A DNA stretch of 64,000 nucleotides from Frigoribacterium sp. VKM Ac-2836 (GTDB lineage: Bacteria > Actinomycetota > Actinomycetes > Actinomycetales > Microbacteriaceae), in assembly GCF_013248995.1 (NCBI RefSeq), contig NZ_JABRPK010000001.1:868001-932000 (forward strand). The letters are read 5' to 3'. A program made the translations under genes and the position numbers. Shown here one piece after another: positions 9,476 through 21,095 of the stretch. The notes beneath the pieces were generated by a model that made no database searches, was not told the origin of the DNA, and saw only the letters and a list, made by a program, of their open reading frames with translations. The first letter of the stretch is position 1. Each line of letters starts with the position of its first letter.

Positions 9476-10414
9476 ATGTCGACCACCGGAGACGACCACA
9501 CCACCTCGGCCGCGCCTCCTTCGGGGGCGTCCTACCGTGCGGGCTTCGTCTCGTTCGTCGGGCGGCCCAACGTCGGCAAGTCGACGTTGACCAACGCCCT
9601 CGTGGGCGAGAAGGTCGCGATCACCTCGTCCAAGCCGCAGACGACCCGTCGGGCCATCCGCGGCATCGTGCACCAGTCGACCGGACAGCTCGTCCTGGTC
9701 GACACGCCGGGCATGCACCGACCACGCACGCTTCTCGGCGAGCGGCTCAACGACATCGTCCAGACCACGCTGGGCGACGTCGACGTCATCGGGTTCTGCG
9801 TGCCCGCCGACGAGAAGCTGGGCCCGGGTGATCGGTTCATCAACGAGCAACTCGACGCCTATCCGAGGGCGAAGAAGGTCGCGATCGTCACCAAGACCGA
9901 CGCCACGTCGCGGCCTGCGGTCGCCGAGCAGCTGCTCGCCGTCAGCCGGCTGCGCGACTGGGAGGCGATCATCCCCTTGTCGGCCGTGAGCGACGTGCAG
10001 CTCGACGTCCTCACCGCCGAACTGATCAAGCTCATGCCCCTGTCGCAGCCGTTGTACCCGTCCGACGCCGTCACCGAAGAGGGGCTCACCGACCGGGTGG
10101 CCGAGTACCTCCGCGAGGCCGCGCTCGAGGGCGTGCAGGACGAACTGCCCCACTCCCTCGCCGTGACCATCGACGACATGGTCGAGCGCGACGACAAGGA
10201 TCTGCTCGAGATCTACGCCAACCTCTTCGTGGAGCGAGACAGCCAGAAGGCCATCGTGATCGGCAAAGGCGGCCAACGCCTGCGCGAGGTCGGTGAGCGC
10301 GCGCGGGCACAGATCGAGCCGCTGGTCGGCAAGCAGGTGTTCCTGTCGATCCGTGTCAAGGTCGCCAAGGACTGGCAGCGCGACCCGAAGCAACTCGGTC
10401 GACTCGGGTTCTGA
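9476..10414 (+). CDS. era: GTPase Era
   Basis: Era (312 residues) is a ribosome-assembly GTPase that binds the 3' end of 16S rRNA. The G1 loop GRPNVGKS is at about 29-36, the G2 region is KPQTTRRAIRGI, G3 is DTPGMH and G4 is TKTD. The C-terminal KH domain has IVIGKGGQRLREVG. The ATG at 9476 follows GAAAGG. The first 20 residues are a Ser/Thr-rich tail common in actinobacterial Era. It ends the hrcA-to-era cluster and is followed by a hairpin. Confidence 0.95.
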   Translation: MSTTGDDHTTSAAPPSGASYRAGFVSFVGRPNVGKSTLTNALVGEKVAITSSKPQTTRRAIRGIVHQSTGQLVLVDTPGMHRPRTLLGERLNDIVQTTLGDVDVIGFCVPADEKLGPGDRFINEQLDAYPRAKKVAIVTKTDATSRPAVAEQLLAVSRLRDWEAIIPLSAVSDVQLDVLTAELIKLMPLSQPLYPSDAVTEEGLTDRVAEYLREAALEGVQDELPHSLAVTIDDMVERDDKDLLEIYANLFVERDSQKAIVIGKGGQRLREVGERARAQIEPLVGKQVFLSIRVKVAKDWQRDPKQLGRLGF

Positions 10415-10427
10415 CCCGCATCCCCGA

Positions 10428-10457
10428 CCGTCCGGCCCGTCGCGGGCGGGCGGACGG
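10428..10457 (+). terminator. Hairpin after era
   Basis: CCGTCCG and CGGACGG flank a GC-rich loop that can extend the stem. There is no clear T-run. Its position 13 bases after the era stop fits an intrinsic terminator of the GC-rich type. Confidence 0.5.
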
Positions 10458-10537
10458 CCCTCGTTCCTGCGGATGATCGTGATGGTCCCGAGGTCGTCCG
10501 TGTCGCTCGCAGGGCCTGCGCGGGTGTCCGCAGGTCG

Positions 10538-10543
10538 TACGGT
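10538..10543 (+). promoter_or_regulatory. Probable -10 element (TACGGT) of the kinase gene
   Basis: TACGGT ends six bases before the GTG of the histidine kinase and no ribosome-binding site is visible, so the two-component mRNA is probably leaderless. Confidence 0.4.
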
Positions 10544-10549
10544 GGTCAG

Positions 10550-11812
10550 GTGATCTTCCGACGCCTCGCGCCCTACCAGGTCGCCGTCGACCTGACGGCG
10601 GCGGTGCTGCTCGGCGTGGTCGGCCTGGTCCTGTCCGACGGCGTGGTGACCACCCCGTTCGTCGTGCTGGGGATGACCGTCACGTTCGCGCTGCGGCGGT
10701 TGTCACCCGGGCTCGCCCTCACCGTGGCCTGGCTGGTCGCGGTCGCCCAGATGGTGACGGGCAGCACCCCCGGTTTCACCAACCTCGCCATCTGCGCGGT
10801 GTTGTACTCGACGGCCGCCTACGGTACCGACCGGGTCAAGTGGTCCGGTCTGGTCTCGGTGGGCGGCGGTGCCGTCGTGGGGACGTTCTATCTCTCGTTC
10901 GTTCAACGGACCCTGTTCGGGGTCGACTACGACGTCTACGCCGTGACCGACGTCGTGCGCATCCTCTTGCAGCTGGGCATCACGCTGCTCGGGTTCCTCG
11001 CTCTGCTCGGACTGCCCTGGGCCGGGGGACTGCTGGCCCGGGCGCGGTGGTCCGAGCGGCTCAGCCGTGAGGCTCGGTTCATCGCCGAACGCGAGACCGC
11101 CCGTGCCGAGAACGATGCCGCTCGCGCCGAACGCGAGGCAGCCCGTGCCGAGCGCGACATCGCGGTCGAGCAAGAGCGCAACCGCATCGCGCGCGACATG
11201 CACGATGTCGTCGCGCACTCCTTGGCGGTCGTGATCGCCCAGGCCGACGGGGCCCGCTACGCCGCCCGGGTCGACCCGACGTCCGTCGAGGGGGCGCTCA
11301 CCACGATCGCCACGACGGCGCGCGAAGCCCTGGGCGACGTCCGTGTGTTGCTCGGGCAGTTGCGGCACAGCCAGGGCGAGGCGCCTCAGCCCGCTCTCGG
11401 CGATCTCGACCGTCTGCTCGAACAGATGCGCGGGTCCGGCCTCACGATCGACCTCCGCGTGACGGGTGAGCCCCAGGTGCTCGGGACGAACCGGCAGTTG
11501 GCCGTGTTCCGCATCGTGCAGGAGAGTCTGACCAACGTCCTCCGGCACGGTGCCGCGGACCAGCCCGTCGACCTGCGTTTCGACTGGCGGTACGAGGCAC
11601 TGCATCTGGTGATCTCGAACGTCGTCCGACCGCCGACACGCCCCGTCGACACCACCGGTGACGAGCGACGAGGCGGCCACGGGCTCGACGGCATGCGCGA
11701 GCGCGCCACCCTGGCGGGCGGATCGCTCACCACCCAGAACGCCGACGGACGCTTCGTCGTCCACGCCATCGTGCCGACCTTGGCACTGACCCAAGAGGTA
11801 CGCATCCGATGA
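10550..11812 (+). CDS. Sensor histidine kinase, NarL/DesK type
   Basis: This 420-residue membrane kinase has four to five N-terminal transmembrane helices (about 10-160), a short coiled coil rich in Arg/Glu/Ala (about 170-205), a HisKA_3 dimerisation domain with RDMHDVVAHSLAVVIAQ, and an ATP-binding domain with QESLTNVLRHG and GHGLDGMRERATLAGG. The phosphorylated His is in DMHDVVAH. There is no recognisable extracellular ligand domain, so the membrane part probably senses the signal. It overlaps the response regulator by four bases. The stimulus cannot be inferred from the neighbours. Confidence 0.9.
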   Translation: MIFRRLAPYQVAVDLTAAVLLGVVGLVLSDGVVTTPFVVLGMTVTFALRRLSPGLALTVAWLVAVAQMVTGSTPGFTNLAICAVLYSTAAYGTDRVKWSGLVSVGGGAVVGTFYLSFVQRTLFGVDYDVYAVTDVVRILLQLGITLLGFLALLGLPWAGGLLARARWSERLSREARFIAERETARAENDAARAEREAARAERDIAVEQERNRIARDMHDVVAHSLAVVIAQADGARYAARVDPTSVEGALTTIATTAREALGDVRVLLGQLRHSQGEAPQPALGDLDRLLEQMRGSGLTIDLRVTGEPQVLGTNRQLAVFRIVQESLTNVLRHGAADQPVDLRFDWRYEALHLVISNVVRPPTRPVDTTGDERRGGHGLDGMRERATLAGGSLTTQNADGRFVVHAIVPTLALTQEVRIR

Positions 11813-12501
11813 TCGACATGCCCGGCCGTTCGACGGCACCCATCCGCGTCGCCCTGGTCGACGATCAGGCCCTGTTCCGCGCCGGCATCAAGATGTTGGT
11901 CGGCTCGCAACCCGACCTCGAGTTCGTGGGCGAGGCCAGCAACGGCGACGAGGGTGTCTCGATGGTCGCGCGCACCACCCCCGACGTGGTCCTGATGGAC
12001 ATCCGCATGCCCGTCATGGACGGCATCGCCGCCACCACCGCCGTCCTGGCGCAGGCCGAGGCGGCGTCCCGCCGCCCGCCTCGCATCATCGTCCTGACGA
12101 CCTTCGACCTCGACGAGGCGGCCACCCGGGCGATCCGAGGAGGCGCGAGCGGTTTCGTCCTCAAGGACGCCGACCCCGAGTTCCTGCTGGCGGCGATCCG
12201 CACCGTGCACTCGGGCAACGCCGTGATCGCGGCGTCCGCGACGCGTGAGCTCTTCGAACACTTCGACGGACGTGCCTCACGCGCCCGAGCCGTGCCCGAG
12301 TCGTTCGGGACCCTCACCACGCGTGAGCGGGACATCTTCGACCTCGCGGCGCGGGGGCTCAGCAACTCCGAGATCGCGTCACGCGAGTTCCTCAGCGAGG
12401 CGACCGTCAAGACGCACATCAGTCGGGTGCTGTCGAAGTTGTCGCTCCGCGATCGGGTGCAGCTCGTGGTCTTCGCGTACGAACACGGCCTCGCCCGGTA
12501 G
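11809..12501 (+). CDS. LuxR/NarL-family response regulator
   Basis: This 230-residue response regulator is the partner of the upstream kinase. The receiver domain has the acidic pair in VALVDDQALFRAG and the phospho-acceptor Asp in VVLMDIRMPVMDG. The C-terminal LuxR-type HTH is LTTRERDIFDLAARGLSNSE through KTHISRVLSKL. Between receiver and HTH there is a Glu/Arg-rich linker. A copy of AGGAGGCGCG (12138-12147) encodes Gly-Gly-Ala in the receiver. Targets are unknown; the esterase gene 234 bases downstream is a possible one. Confidence 0.92.
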   Translation: MIDMPGRSTAPIRVALVDDQALFRAGIKMLVGSQPDLEFVGEASNGDEGVSMVARTTPDVVLMDIRMPVMDGIAATTAVLAQAEAASRRPPRIIVLTTFDLDEAATRAIRGGASGFVLKDADPEFLLAAIRTVHSGNAVIAASATRELFEHFDGRASRARAVPESFGTLTTRERDIFDLAARGLSNSEIASREFLSEATVKTHISRVLSKLSLRDRVQLVVFAYEHGLAR

Positions 12502-12735
12502 ACGCACCGGGTGGGCGACGTCCCGCCCGAATCGGGTCGAATCGCTGGCCCCGCGCTGCTGGCCCCGCACTGCTGATCGTGCCGTGCTGACCGTGTGGTG
12601 CCGACTATGCGGTAGCTGACCGGTGGTGATGAGCCTGCTGTGATCGAGGTGGACACCGCGTGTTGTTCTCGTCGAGAGCGGCAGAGTGACTCCTGGGTGG
12701 TCGCCACCCCGCTCCTCCGCCGAAAGAAGCTCCGC
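12502..12735 (+). other. Intergenic stretch before the esterase gene
   Basis: It contains near-repeats of CTGGCCCCGC with CTGCTG at 12547-12575. An in-frame GTG at 12640 would extend the esterase by 32 residues that look neither like a signal peptide nor like a domain, so I treat this stretch as non-coding. No firm promoter was identified. Confidence 0.4.
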
Positions 12736-14067
12736 ATGAACTGGTTGCTGTCGGTCCCGTTGCTGTCGTCGACGGTGCTGCTCGTGATCGACGTCGTCGC
12801 CGCCCTGGTCGTGATCGGGCTGCTCGTCCGACCGCGGACCCGCAGGACGTGGTGGCGGTGGGTGGTCCTCGCTGTGCTCGTCGGTGCCGGACTGGGGGCC
12901 GTCGCCACGTGGTGGCTCGGCGACGTGCGCGACGTGCTGGGCCTGTCACCGACCTGGGTGGACCGCCTCTGGGTCGCCGCGGTGGCCGCCGGCCTGGGGG
13001 TCGTCGTGGTCAACCTGTTCCGCACCCGCTGGTGGCGGAAGCTCGTGGCCGTGCTGGCCGTTCTGGTGTTCGCCTCGGCCGGTGGCCTGGCCCTCAACCG
13101 AGACGGCAGCGTCTACCAGGACATGTCGCAGGTGCTCGGCCAGGACGAGGTGCCGGCCCTGTCGGTGACCACCACCGCACCTCCGTCCGCGGCCCCTGAC
13201 TCGTCACCGTTCGACCCGACCCTCTGGTCGACCTGGAAGGCCCCCGCCGACCTGCCCGCCACGGGCCGGTACGGAAGCGTGTCGATCCCCGGCAGGGTCT
13301 CTCATTTCCCGGCACGCGACGCCGTCGTCTACCTCCCTCCCGCGGCTCTCGTGGCGGATGCTCCCGCGCTCCCGGTGATGATCATGATGTCGGGCCAACC
13401 GGCCGAACCGAGTTCGGTGGTCACCGCCGGGCACCTCGTCGAGACACTGGACGCCTTCGCGGCGAAGAACCACGGTCTCGCGCCGATCGTCGTCGTCCCC
13501 GACCAGCTGAGTGCCGACGCACACAACCCGATGTGCGTGGACGGGGCACTGGGCAACAGCGCCACCTACATCACCACCGACGTGGTCGACTACATGGCGA
13601 GCCATTTCCACGTGGCCTCCGGGCCGAGGGCGTGGGCGATCGGTGGGTTCTCTCAGGGCGGCACCTGTTCGATCCAGTTCGCCGCGGCGCGACCCGACCT
13701 GTTCTCCACCTTCATCGACGTGTCGGGTGAGCTCGGCCCCTCGATCGGTGATGAGAAGACCACGATCGCCCAGGGTTTCGCCGGGAACCGAGCGGCTTAC
13801 GAGGCCGCCCAACCGCAGGCGATCATGGCGCGGCACAGGCCCTACGCGGACACCGCGGCGTTCTTCGCCGTGGGTGCGACCGACGGTCGCTACGGTCAGA
13901 TCATGACGGTGAACTCGGCGGCTGCGGCGAAGGCGGGGATGGTGGTGACACGCTACGTCTCACCGGGCAGCGGACACGACTGGACGACCGCGACCAACGG
14001 GTTCGCCCACGGCATCGGGCAGTTCTACCCGCGCCTCGGCTTGAGCGCGACGGTGCAGGTACCGTGA
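12736..14067 (+). CDS. Membrane-anchored esterase (putative esterase family)
   Basis: This 443-residue protein has three to four N-terminal membrane helices (about 1-120) and an extracellular alpha/beta-hydrolase domain of the esterase-D/mycolyltransferase type. The nucleophile elbow is GGFSQGGTC and a late His is in SPGSGHDWTTA. It overlaps by four bases a gene for an MprF-like aminoacyl-phospholipid synthase. In some actinobacteria and enterococci such synthases are paired with hydrolases that remove the aminoacyl group, so that role is a reasonable inference. Other ester substrates remain possible. The ATG at 12736 begins the first hydrophobic helix. Confidence 0.8.
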   Translation: MNWLLSVPLLSSTVLLVIDVVAALVVIGLLVRPRTRRTWWRWVVLAVLVGAGLGAVATWWLGDVRDVLGLSPTWVDRLWVAAVAAGLGVVVVNLFRTRWWRKLVAVLAVLVFASAGGLALNRDGSVYQDMSQVLGQDEVPALSVTTTAPPSAAPDSSPFDPTLWSTWKAPADLPATGRYGSVSIPGRVSHFPARDAVVYLPPAALVADAPALPVMIMMSGQPAEPSSVVTAGHLVETLDAFAAKNHGLAPIVVVPDQLSADAHNPMCVDGALGNSATYITTDVVDYMASHFHVASGPRAWAIGGFSQGGTCSIQFAAARPDLFSTFIDVSGELGPSIGDEKTTIAQGFAGNRAAYEAAQPQAIMARHRPYADTAAFFAVGATDGRYGQIMTVNSAAAAKAGMVVTRYVSPGSGHDWTTATNGFAHGIGQFYPRLGLSATVQVP

Positions 14068-16649
14068 GCGCCGAGGTGGCCGAGACCGGCCCGGATGCGC
14101 CGACACCGCACACTCCGCACGAGCCGGGGCCTGCACGGCGGGTCACGTCCGGCATCGCGACCCGGATCGGGGCGTTCGTCCGGGCCCACCCCGTGAGCCT
14201 CGCCGTCGCGCTGCTGCTCGTCGTGCTGGCCCTCGCCTCGGGCAGCCTGACGCATGCTCCGAGCGAGCGGCTGCGCGAACTCGTCGGCGCGGGGCTCGAC
14301 CCCTTCGAGGACCGCACCTCGTGGCTGCTCGTCTTCGGCTCGGTGTTCTTCGCCGGCGGTCCCGCCCAACTCGTCCTCGCCGTGATCGGCGTCCTCGTGC
14401 TCGTGGGCGCGGCCGAACGTCGCATGGGCTGGGCCCGCACGGTCGCGGCCTACCTCGTGACGGCCGTCGTGGCGACGGGTGTCGGCGTCGCGGTGCAGGC
14501 CCTCGGGCAGGCGGTCGGCGAGACCTGGGCCCTCGAGGTGGCGGCCGAGTCCACCCTGCACCCGCTCACCCCGGCCCTCGGCACGATCATGACCGCCAGT
14601 GCGTCCTTCGGGCCGCTCTGGCGGCGCCGCATCCGATTGGTCGGCTTCTCGGTCGTGTTGGCCTTCGTGCTCTACGACGGGCACCCGTCGGGTCTCTACG
14701 CGCTGCTCGGCGCCCTCGTCGGGCTCGTTCTCGGGGTGGTGACGGTCGGTCGCCGGGCCGAGCGCGGATGGCTCCGCAGCTCGCACCACGAGGTGCGGCG
14801 TCTCGCGTCGACGATCGTCGCGGTGACGGCGCTCGGTCCCGTCCTGACGCTGCTCACCCGCAGCCCGATCGGCGTTCTCTCACCTCTCGGCATGCTGTTC
14901 CGGGACGTCCTGCCGGGGCGGTCGCTCTCGGCCGCCTGCGCCGCGGCAGCGCAGGGGGCTCCCGACCGGCACGTGCCTCCGATCGGGGCGTGCGCTCGTG
15001 TGGCCGCATTGGCGGGGATCGACACCGTGCCGACGGTCCTGCTCAGCCTGCTGCCCTTGGCCGTTCTGCTCGTCAGCGCCTGGTACCTGCGACGCGGGAG
15101 GCGGCTCGCCCTCGACGTGGCCGTGGCCGTCAACGGGCTGCTCGCCGTCTTCGCGGGCCTCTACTACGTGGTCCTGCCCGTCACCACCGATGTCGTCGTC
15201 GATCAGCCCCGCCACGTCGTCGAGAGGGTCGTGCTCGCGGGGCTGGCGGTCGCCGTGCCGGCCTCGGTCGCCTGCGGGCTGTTCCTCCTGCGCCGTCACT
15301 TCGGCATCGGGGCCGAGGCAGCGCGCCGCCGCCGCTACGCCTTCGTCGTGGTGTCGTCGGGGCTCGTGCTGGCGGCGACGTTCGCCGCCGTCGGGTGGGC
15401 GGGTCGCGCCTCCTTCGTCCCGGCGATCGGACCGTGGACACTGCTGCTGGACGTACCCGAGCGCTTCGTGCCGGTCGGGTTCGTCGGCCTGACCCACATC
15501 GGACCGATGCCCGACGGCGGGATCGTCCGGGCCGCGTTCGAATGGGTCGGACCGCTCTGGTGGTTCGTCGTGCTCGTCGGGCTCGTGGTCGCGGCGGCTC
15601 GGCCCGGCGACGTCCGTCCCGACGCGGCACGCGAGCAGGTGCGAGAGATCGTGCACCGTGGGACACCGGGCACGCTGTCGCACATGGCTCTGTGGGAGGG
15701 CAACCGGTACTGGTTCACGGGCGACGGCCACGCCGCGGTCGCCTATCGCGTCGTCACGGGCATCGCCATCACCACGGGCGAGCCCCTGTGCCCGGCCGAC
15801 CGCATCCCCGAGGTCACCCGCGAGTTCGCCCGCTGGTGCGACGACCAGGGCCTCACCCCGGTCTTCTACAGTGTGCGGGGCGAGCTCTCGCCCCTCTACG
15901 ACGAGATGGGCTGGGCGACGCTGCCCGTCGGCGAAGAGACGGTGCTGCACCCGGAGACCTTCGCGATGACAGGCAAGAAGTGGCAGGACGTCAGGTCGAG
16001 CATCAACCGCGCGACGAAGAACGGCATCCGAGCGGAGTGGACCCGGTACGCCGACCTCCGGCCCGCCGTGGCCCGGCAGATCGGCGAGATCAGTGAGCAG
16101 TGGGTCGCCGAGAAGAACCTGCCCGAGATGGGCTTCACCCTCGGCGGGGTCGACGAGTTGACGGACCCGGACGTGGCCCTCGTGCTGGCCCTCGACGAGA
16201 ACGACTCGGTCCAGGCCGTGACGAGCTGGCTTCCCTCGTGGCGCGACGGCGAGGTCGTCGGTTGGACGCTCGACTTCATGCGACGCCGACCGGACAGCAT
16301 GAACGGCGTCATGGAGTTCGTCATCGCCTCGTCGGCCCTCGCCATGAAAGAGCAGGGCGTCGAGTTCCTCAGCCTCTCGGCCGCGCCGCTCGCGACCAAC
16401 GGACCGTCCGAGGGCCCCGCGACGCAGACCGAGCGTGTGCTGACCTTCCTCGGACGGGTGCTCGAGCCCGCGTACGGGTTCCAGACCCTGCTCACGTTCA
16501 AGAAGAAGTTCCAGCCCGAGTTCGTGCCACTCGTCATGGCCTTCCCCGATCCGGTGCAACTGCCGGCCATCGGCACGGCCCTCGGTCGCGCCTACCTGCC
16601 CGACCTGTCGGTCGGGGCCGTCGTGCGGCTCGTCCGCACGGTCGTCTGA
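14064..16649 (+). CDS. MprF-like protein with DUF2156 aminoacyltransferase domain
   Basis: This 861-residue protein has a membrane part of many helices (about residues 35-520) and a C-terminal DUF2156/MprF GNAT-like domain (about 530-830). Motifs in the latter include GTLSHMALWEGNRYWFTGDG, SSINRATKNGIRAEW and LSLSAAPLA. Such enzymes transfer an amino acid from aminoacyl-tRNA to phosphatidylglycerol or diacylglycerol and so change surface charge. The first five helices resemble a rhomboid-like fold; I see no proof of an active protease. The GTG start overlaps the esterase stop. The amino acid used cannot be read from the sequence. Confidence 0.85.
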   Translation: MSAEVAETGPDAPTPHTPHEPGPARRVTSGIATRIGAFVRAHPVSLAVALLLVVLALASGSLTHAPSERLRELVGAGLDPFEDRTSWLLVFGSVFFAGGPAQLVLAVIGVLVLVGAAERRMGWARTVAAYLVTAVVATGVGVAVQALGQAVGETWALEVAAESTLHPLTPALGTIMTASASFGPLWRRRIRLVGFSVVLAFVLYDGHPSGLYALLGALVGLVLGVVTVGRRAERGWLRSSHHEVRRLASTIVAVTALGPVLTLLTRSPIGVLSPLGMLFRDVLPGRSLSAACAAAAQGAPDRHVPPIGACARVAALAGIDTVPTVLLSLLPLAVLLVSAWYLRRGRRLALDVAVAVNGLLAVFAGLYYVVLPVTTDVVVDQPRHVVERVVLAGLAVAVPASVACGLFLLRRHFGIGAEAARRRRYAFVVVSSGLVLAATFAAVGWAGRASFVPAIGPWTLLLDVPERFVPVGFVGLTHIGPMPDGGIVRAAFEWVGPLWWFVVLVGLVVAAARPGDVRPDAAREQVREIVHRGTPGTLSHMALWEGNRYWFTGDGHAAVAYRVVTGIAITTGEPLCPADRIPEVTREFARWCDDQGLTPVFYSVRGELSPLYDEMGWATLPVGEETVLHPETFAMTGKKWQDVRSSINRATKNGIRAEWTRYADLRPAVARQIGEISEQWVAEKNLPEMGFTLGGVDELTDPDVALVLALDENDSVQAVTSWLPSWRDGEVVGWTLDFMRRRPDSMNGVMEFVIASSALAMKEQGVEFLSLSAAPLATNGPSEGPATQTERVLTFLGRVLEPAYGFQTLLTFKKKFQPEFVPLVMAFPDPVQLPAIGTALGRAYLPDLSVGAVVRLVRTVV

Positions 16650-18617
<1,968 letters not shown>

Positions 18618-18634
18618 GCGACCCGTCCCGATCC

Positions 18635-18661
18635 GCCCCCGGCACCCTCGGTGCCGGGGGC
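18635..18661 (+). terminator. Hairpin after leuA
   Basis: GCCCCCGGCAC and GTGCCGGGGGC form an 11-bp perfect stem with a six-base loop, 18 bases after the leuA stop. It has no T-run, as is common at this GC content. Confidence 0.7.
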
Positions 18662-18721
18662 GTCGTCGTGCCCGCAGGAGTGCCGTGGAGCCGAAGTGGG
18701 CGCCGTCGAACGGGTGGAGAT

Positions 18722-18806
18722 GCGGACAACTCCTGGCCGGTGTCGCGTGTCGGTGGGGGGATGCGGCGTGTCGGGCTCCACCGGCGCAGGGAGCAGGATT
18801 TGCCGA
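18722..18806. repeat. Palindromic repeat element, copy 1
   Basis: The right end (about 18786-18806), read in reverse complement, is GTCGGCAAATCCTGCTCCCT. This matches the ends of the elements at 25411 and 26693. The left end GCGGACAACTCCTGGCC is a diverged inverted copy. It lies in the gap between leuA and the convergent TRIC gene. Confidence 0.55.
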
Positions 18807-18849
18807 CCCGACCCCACCCGGCCCGATCCGAACCGAACGGGTCGCCGCG

Positions 18850-19512
18850 TCAGCGGGGGCGTCGCCAGCGGGGGAGCCGGCTGAGGGCGCGCTGCTCGGG
18901 CAGGGTCCAGCCGAAACGCACGGCCAGCAGGCGGATCACCAGCGTGATCGACGTCCCGACGATCGCCGACACGGCGACCGGGGCCCCGAGCGACACCGCC
19001 ACCACGAGCACGACGGTGCCCCCGGCCGCGGCCACGGCGTAGAGGGACCCCACGTGCATCATCGCGATGGTCAGATTCATCAGCAGGTCGCGTAGCACCG
19101 AACCGCCGACGGCCGCGATGACGCCGACGAAGACGGCGGGGATCTCGGGCAGCCCGAGGGAGAGCGCCTTGGTCGACCCGATCGCACCGAGCAGCCCGAT
19201 CGTCAGGGCGTCGAGCACGGTGATGACCCCGGCGAGTCGGGTGAAGACGCGTTGCAGCGCCATGCCGAAGATGGCGGCGGCCACGGCGACCAGCAGGTAC
19301 CAGTTGCTGGTCATGGCGCGAGGCACCTGCCCGAGTAGGACGTCGCGCAGGACGCCGCCGCCGAGGCCGGTGGCGATGCCGATGATGGCGATGCCGAGCA
19401 GGTCGAGACGACGGTCCTTGTACTCGGAAGCGAACATGGCGCCCTGCAGGCTGCCGATGCCGACGGCGAGGAGGTCCACCCACAGGGGTACGGCGAAGGC
19501 TGTGGCGTGCAC
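18850..19512 (-). CDS. TRIC cation channel family protein
   Basis: This 220-residue membrane protein has two repeated three-helix units plus a seventh helix. Each unit has the family glycine motif: GGGVLRDVLLGQ at about 52-63 and GGSVLRDLLMN in the second repeat. Bacterial TRIC (formerly UPF0126/YvgT-like) proteins form homotrimeric monovalent cation channels; the physiological role in bacteria is unclear. The start is GTG (GTGCACGCC), possibly leaderless with TACAAA six bases upstream. It is divergent from recO across 34 bases. Confidence 0.9.
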   Translation of the reverse strand: MHATAFAVPLWVDLLAVGIGSLQGAMFASEYKDRRLDLLGIAIIGIATGLGGGVLRDVLLGQVPRAMTSNWYLLVAVAAAIFGMALQRVFTRLAGVITVLDALTIGLLGAIGSTKALSLGLPEIPAVFVGVIAAVGGSVLRDLLMNLTIAMMHVGSLYAVAAAGGTVVLVVAVSLGAPVAVSAIVGTSITLVIRLLAVRFGWTLPEQRALSRLPRWRRPR

Positions 19513-19546
19513 CTGACGTTTGTACCACGCATGCGATGCTTGGGCG

Positions 19547-20290
19547 GTGCCCGTCTACCGTGATGAATGCGTCGTGCTGCGCACCCACAAGCTGGGTGAG
19601 GCCGACCGCATCCTCACGATGCTGAGTCGCAACCACGGCAAGATCCGCGCCGTGGCGAAGGGCGTCCGACGAACGGCGTCGAAGTTCGGCGCGCGGCTCG
19701 AGCCGATGATGGTCGCCGACCTGCAGCTCTACGAGGGCCGGTCGCTCGACATCGTGCAGCAGGCCGAGTCGCTGGGCTCGTACGGTGCCGTGATCGCGGG
19801 CGACTACGAGAGCTACACCGCCGGCAGCGTCATGGTCGAGACGGCCGACAAACTGACCGAGGCCGAGGCGGGATTGCAGCAGTACCTCCTGCTCGTCGGG
19901 GCCCTCCGCTCTCTGTCGAGGCACGAGCACGCCCCCCAGCTCACGCTCGACTCCTATCTGCTCCGTGCGCTCAGCATCGCGGGCTGGTCACCCAGTTTCG
20001 GCGACTGCGCCGTCACCGGCGCACCCGGGCCGCACTCGGCCTTCGTCGTCCAACTGGGTGGGGTGGTGGCCGACTCGCACGCGCCTCCCGGGGCTCCGCG
20101 GCTGACGCAGGAGGCGCTGGCCCTGTTGGGCGCGCTGCTCACGGGGGACTGGGATCACGCCGAGGACGCCCCCGAAGCGACCCGCAACCAGGCGAGCGGC
20201 GTGGTCGCCGCCTACACCCAATGGCATCTCGAACGCGGACTGCGATCGTTGCAGCACGTGGACCGGGTGTCCGGAAGAGAGAGACCGTGA
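19547..20290 (+). CDS. recO: DNA repair protein RecO
   Basis: RecO (247 residues) loads RecA onto SSB-coated single-stranded DNA in the RecFOR pathway. The N-terminal OB fold has [20 protein letters not shown] and [16 protein letters not shown], and the helical C-terminal domain includes [20 protein letters not shown]. The zinc-binding cysteines of some RecO proteins are reduced to one here. The GTG at 19547 gives homology from the second residue; GATGCT six bases before it suggests a leaderless mRNA. It overlaps uppS by four bases. Confidence 0.94.
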   Translation: MPVYRDECVVLRTHKLGEADRILTMLSRNHGKIRAVAKGVRRTASKFGARLEPMMVADLQLYEGRSLDIVQQAESLGSYGAVIAGDYESYTAGSVMVETADKLTEAEAGLQQYLLLVGALRSLSRHEHAPQLTLDSYLLRALSIAGWSPSFGDCAVTGAPGPHSAFVVQLGGVVADSHAPPGAPRLTQEALALLGALLTGDWDHAEDAPEATRNQASGVVAAYTQWHLERGLRSLQHVDRVSGRERP

Positions 20291-21084
20291 AGAAGACCCA
20301 CCGTGACGCCGCCGACTTCCGCCCCCTCGACTGGACCGGCGTCCGCCCGCCGGCCATGCCGAAAGGAGCGGTGCCCGAGCACGTCGCGATCGTGATGGAC
20401 GGCAACGGGCGCTGGGCCAACGGGCGCGGGCTCACCCGCGTCGAGGGACACAAGGCCGGTGAGATGTCCCTGCTCGACGTGGTCGCGGGAGCGATCCAGA
20501 TCGGTGTGAAGCACCTCAGCGTCTACGCCTTCTCGACCGAGAACTGGAAGCGCTCGCCCGACGAGGTGCGGTTCTTGATGGGCTTCAACCGTGACGTGCT
20601 GCACCGCCGGCGCGACCAGTTGAACGCCTGGGGCGTGCGGGTCCGTTGGGCCGGGCGGAAGCCCCGGCTGTGGGGGTCGGTCGTCAAAGAGCTGCAGTTC
20701 GCCGAAGAGTTGACGAAGGGCAACGACGTCCTGACGCTCACGATGTGCGTCAACTACGGCGGGCGGACCGAGATCGCCGACGCGGTGCGGTCCATCGCGG
20801 ACGACGTCGCCGCCGGACGGCTCAAGCCCGCGGCCGTCGGCGAGAAGCTGATCCAGAAGCGGTTGTACGCGCCCGAGTTGCCGGACGTCGATCTGTTCGT
20901 GCGCAGCTCGGGCGAGCAGCGGACGAGCAACTTCATGCTCTGGCAGTCCGCCTATGCCGAGATGGTGTTCCTCGACCGGCTGTGGCCCGACTTCACGCGC
21001 ACGGACCTGTGGCAGGCGGTGGAGACCTACGCCTCCCGCACGCGCCGGTTCGGGGGAGCGGTGGACGCCCCGACCACGGCCTGA
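20287..21084 (+). CDS. uppS: Isoprenyl transferase (undecaprenyl diphosphate synthase type)
   Basis: This 265-residue cis-prenyltransferase makes the polyprenyl diphosphate carrier for cell-wall synthesis. The catalytic Asp38 is in [15 protein letters not shown]. Further motifs are [15 protein letters not shown], and [20 protein letters not shown] for IPP binding. Chain length (decaprenyl or undecaprenyl) cannot be read from the sequence. The GTG start overlaps the recO stop, so the two are translationally coupled. Confidence 0.95.
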   Translation: MKKTHRDAADFRPLDWTGVRPPAMPKGAVPEHVAIVMDGNGRWANGRGLTRVEGHKAGEMSLLDVVAGAIQIGVKHLSVYAFSTENWKRSPDEVRFLMGFNRDVLHRRRDQLNAWGVRVRWAGRKPRLWGSVVKELQFAEELTKGNDVLTLTMCVNYGGRTEIADAVRSIADDVAAGRLKPAAVGEKLIQKRLYAPELPDVDLFVRSSGEQRTSNFMLWQSAYAEMVFLDRLWPDFTRTDLWQAVETYASRTRRFGGAVDAPTTA

Positions 21085-21095
21085 CCGCGAGCCGG

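Noticed and set aside
12640-12735. N-terminal extension of the esterase from GTG 12640
   Set aside because: The 32 extra residues have charged, non-signal character and the hydrophobic anchor starts directly at ATG 12736.
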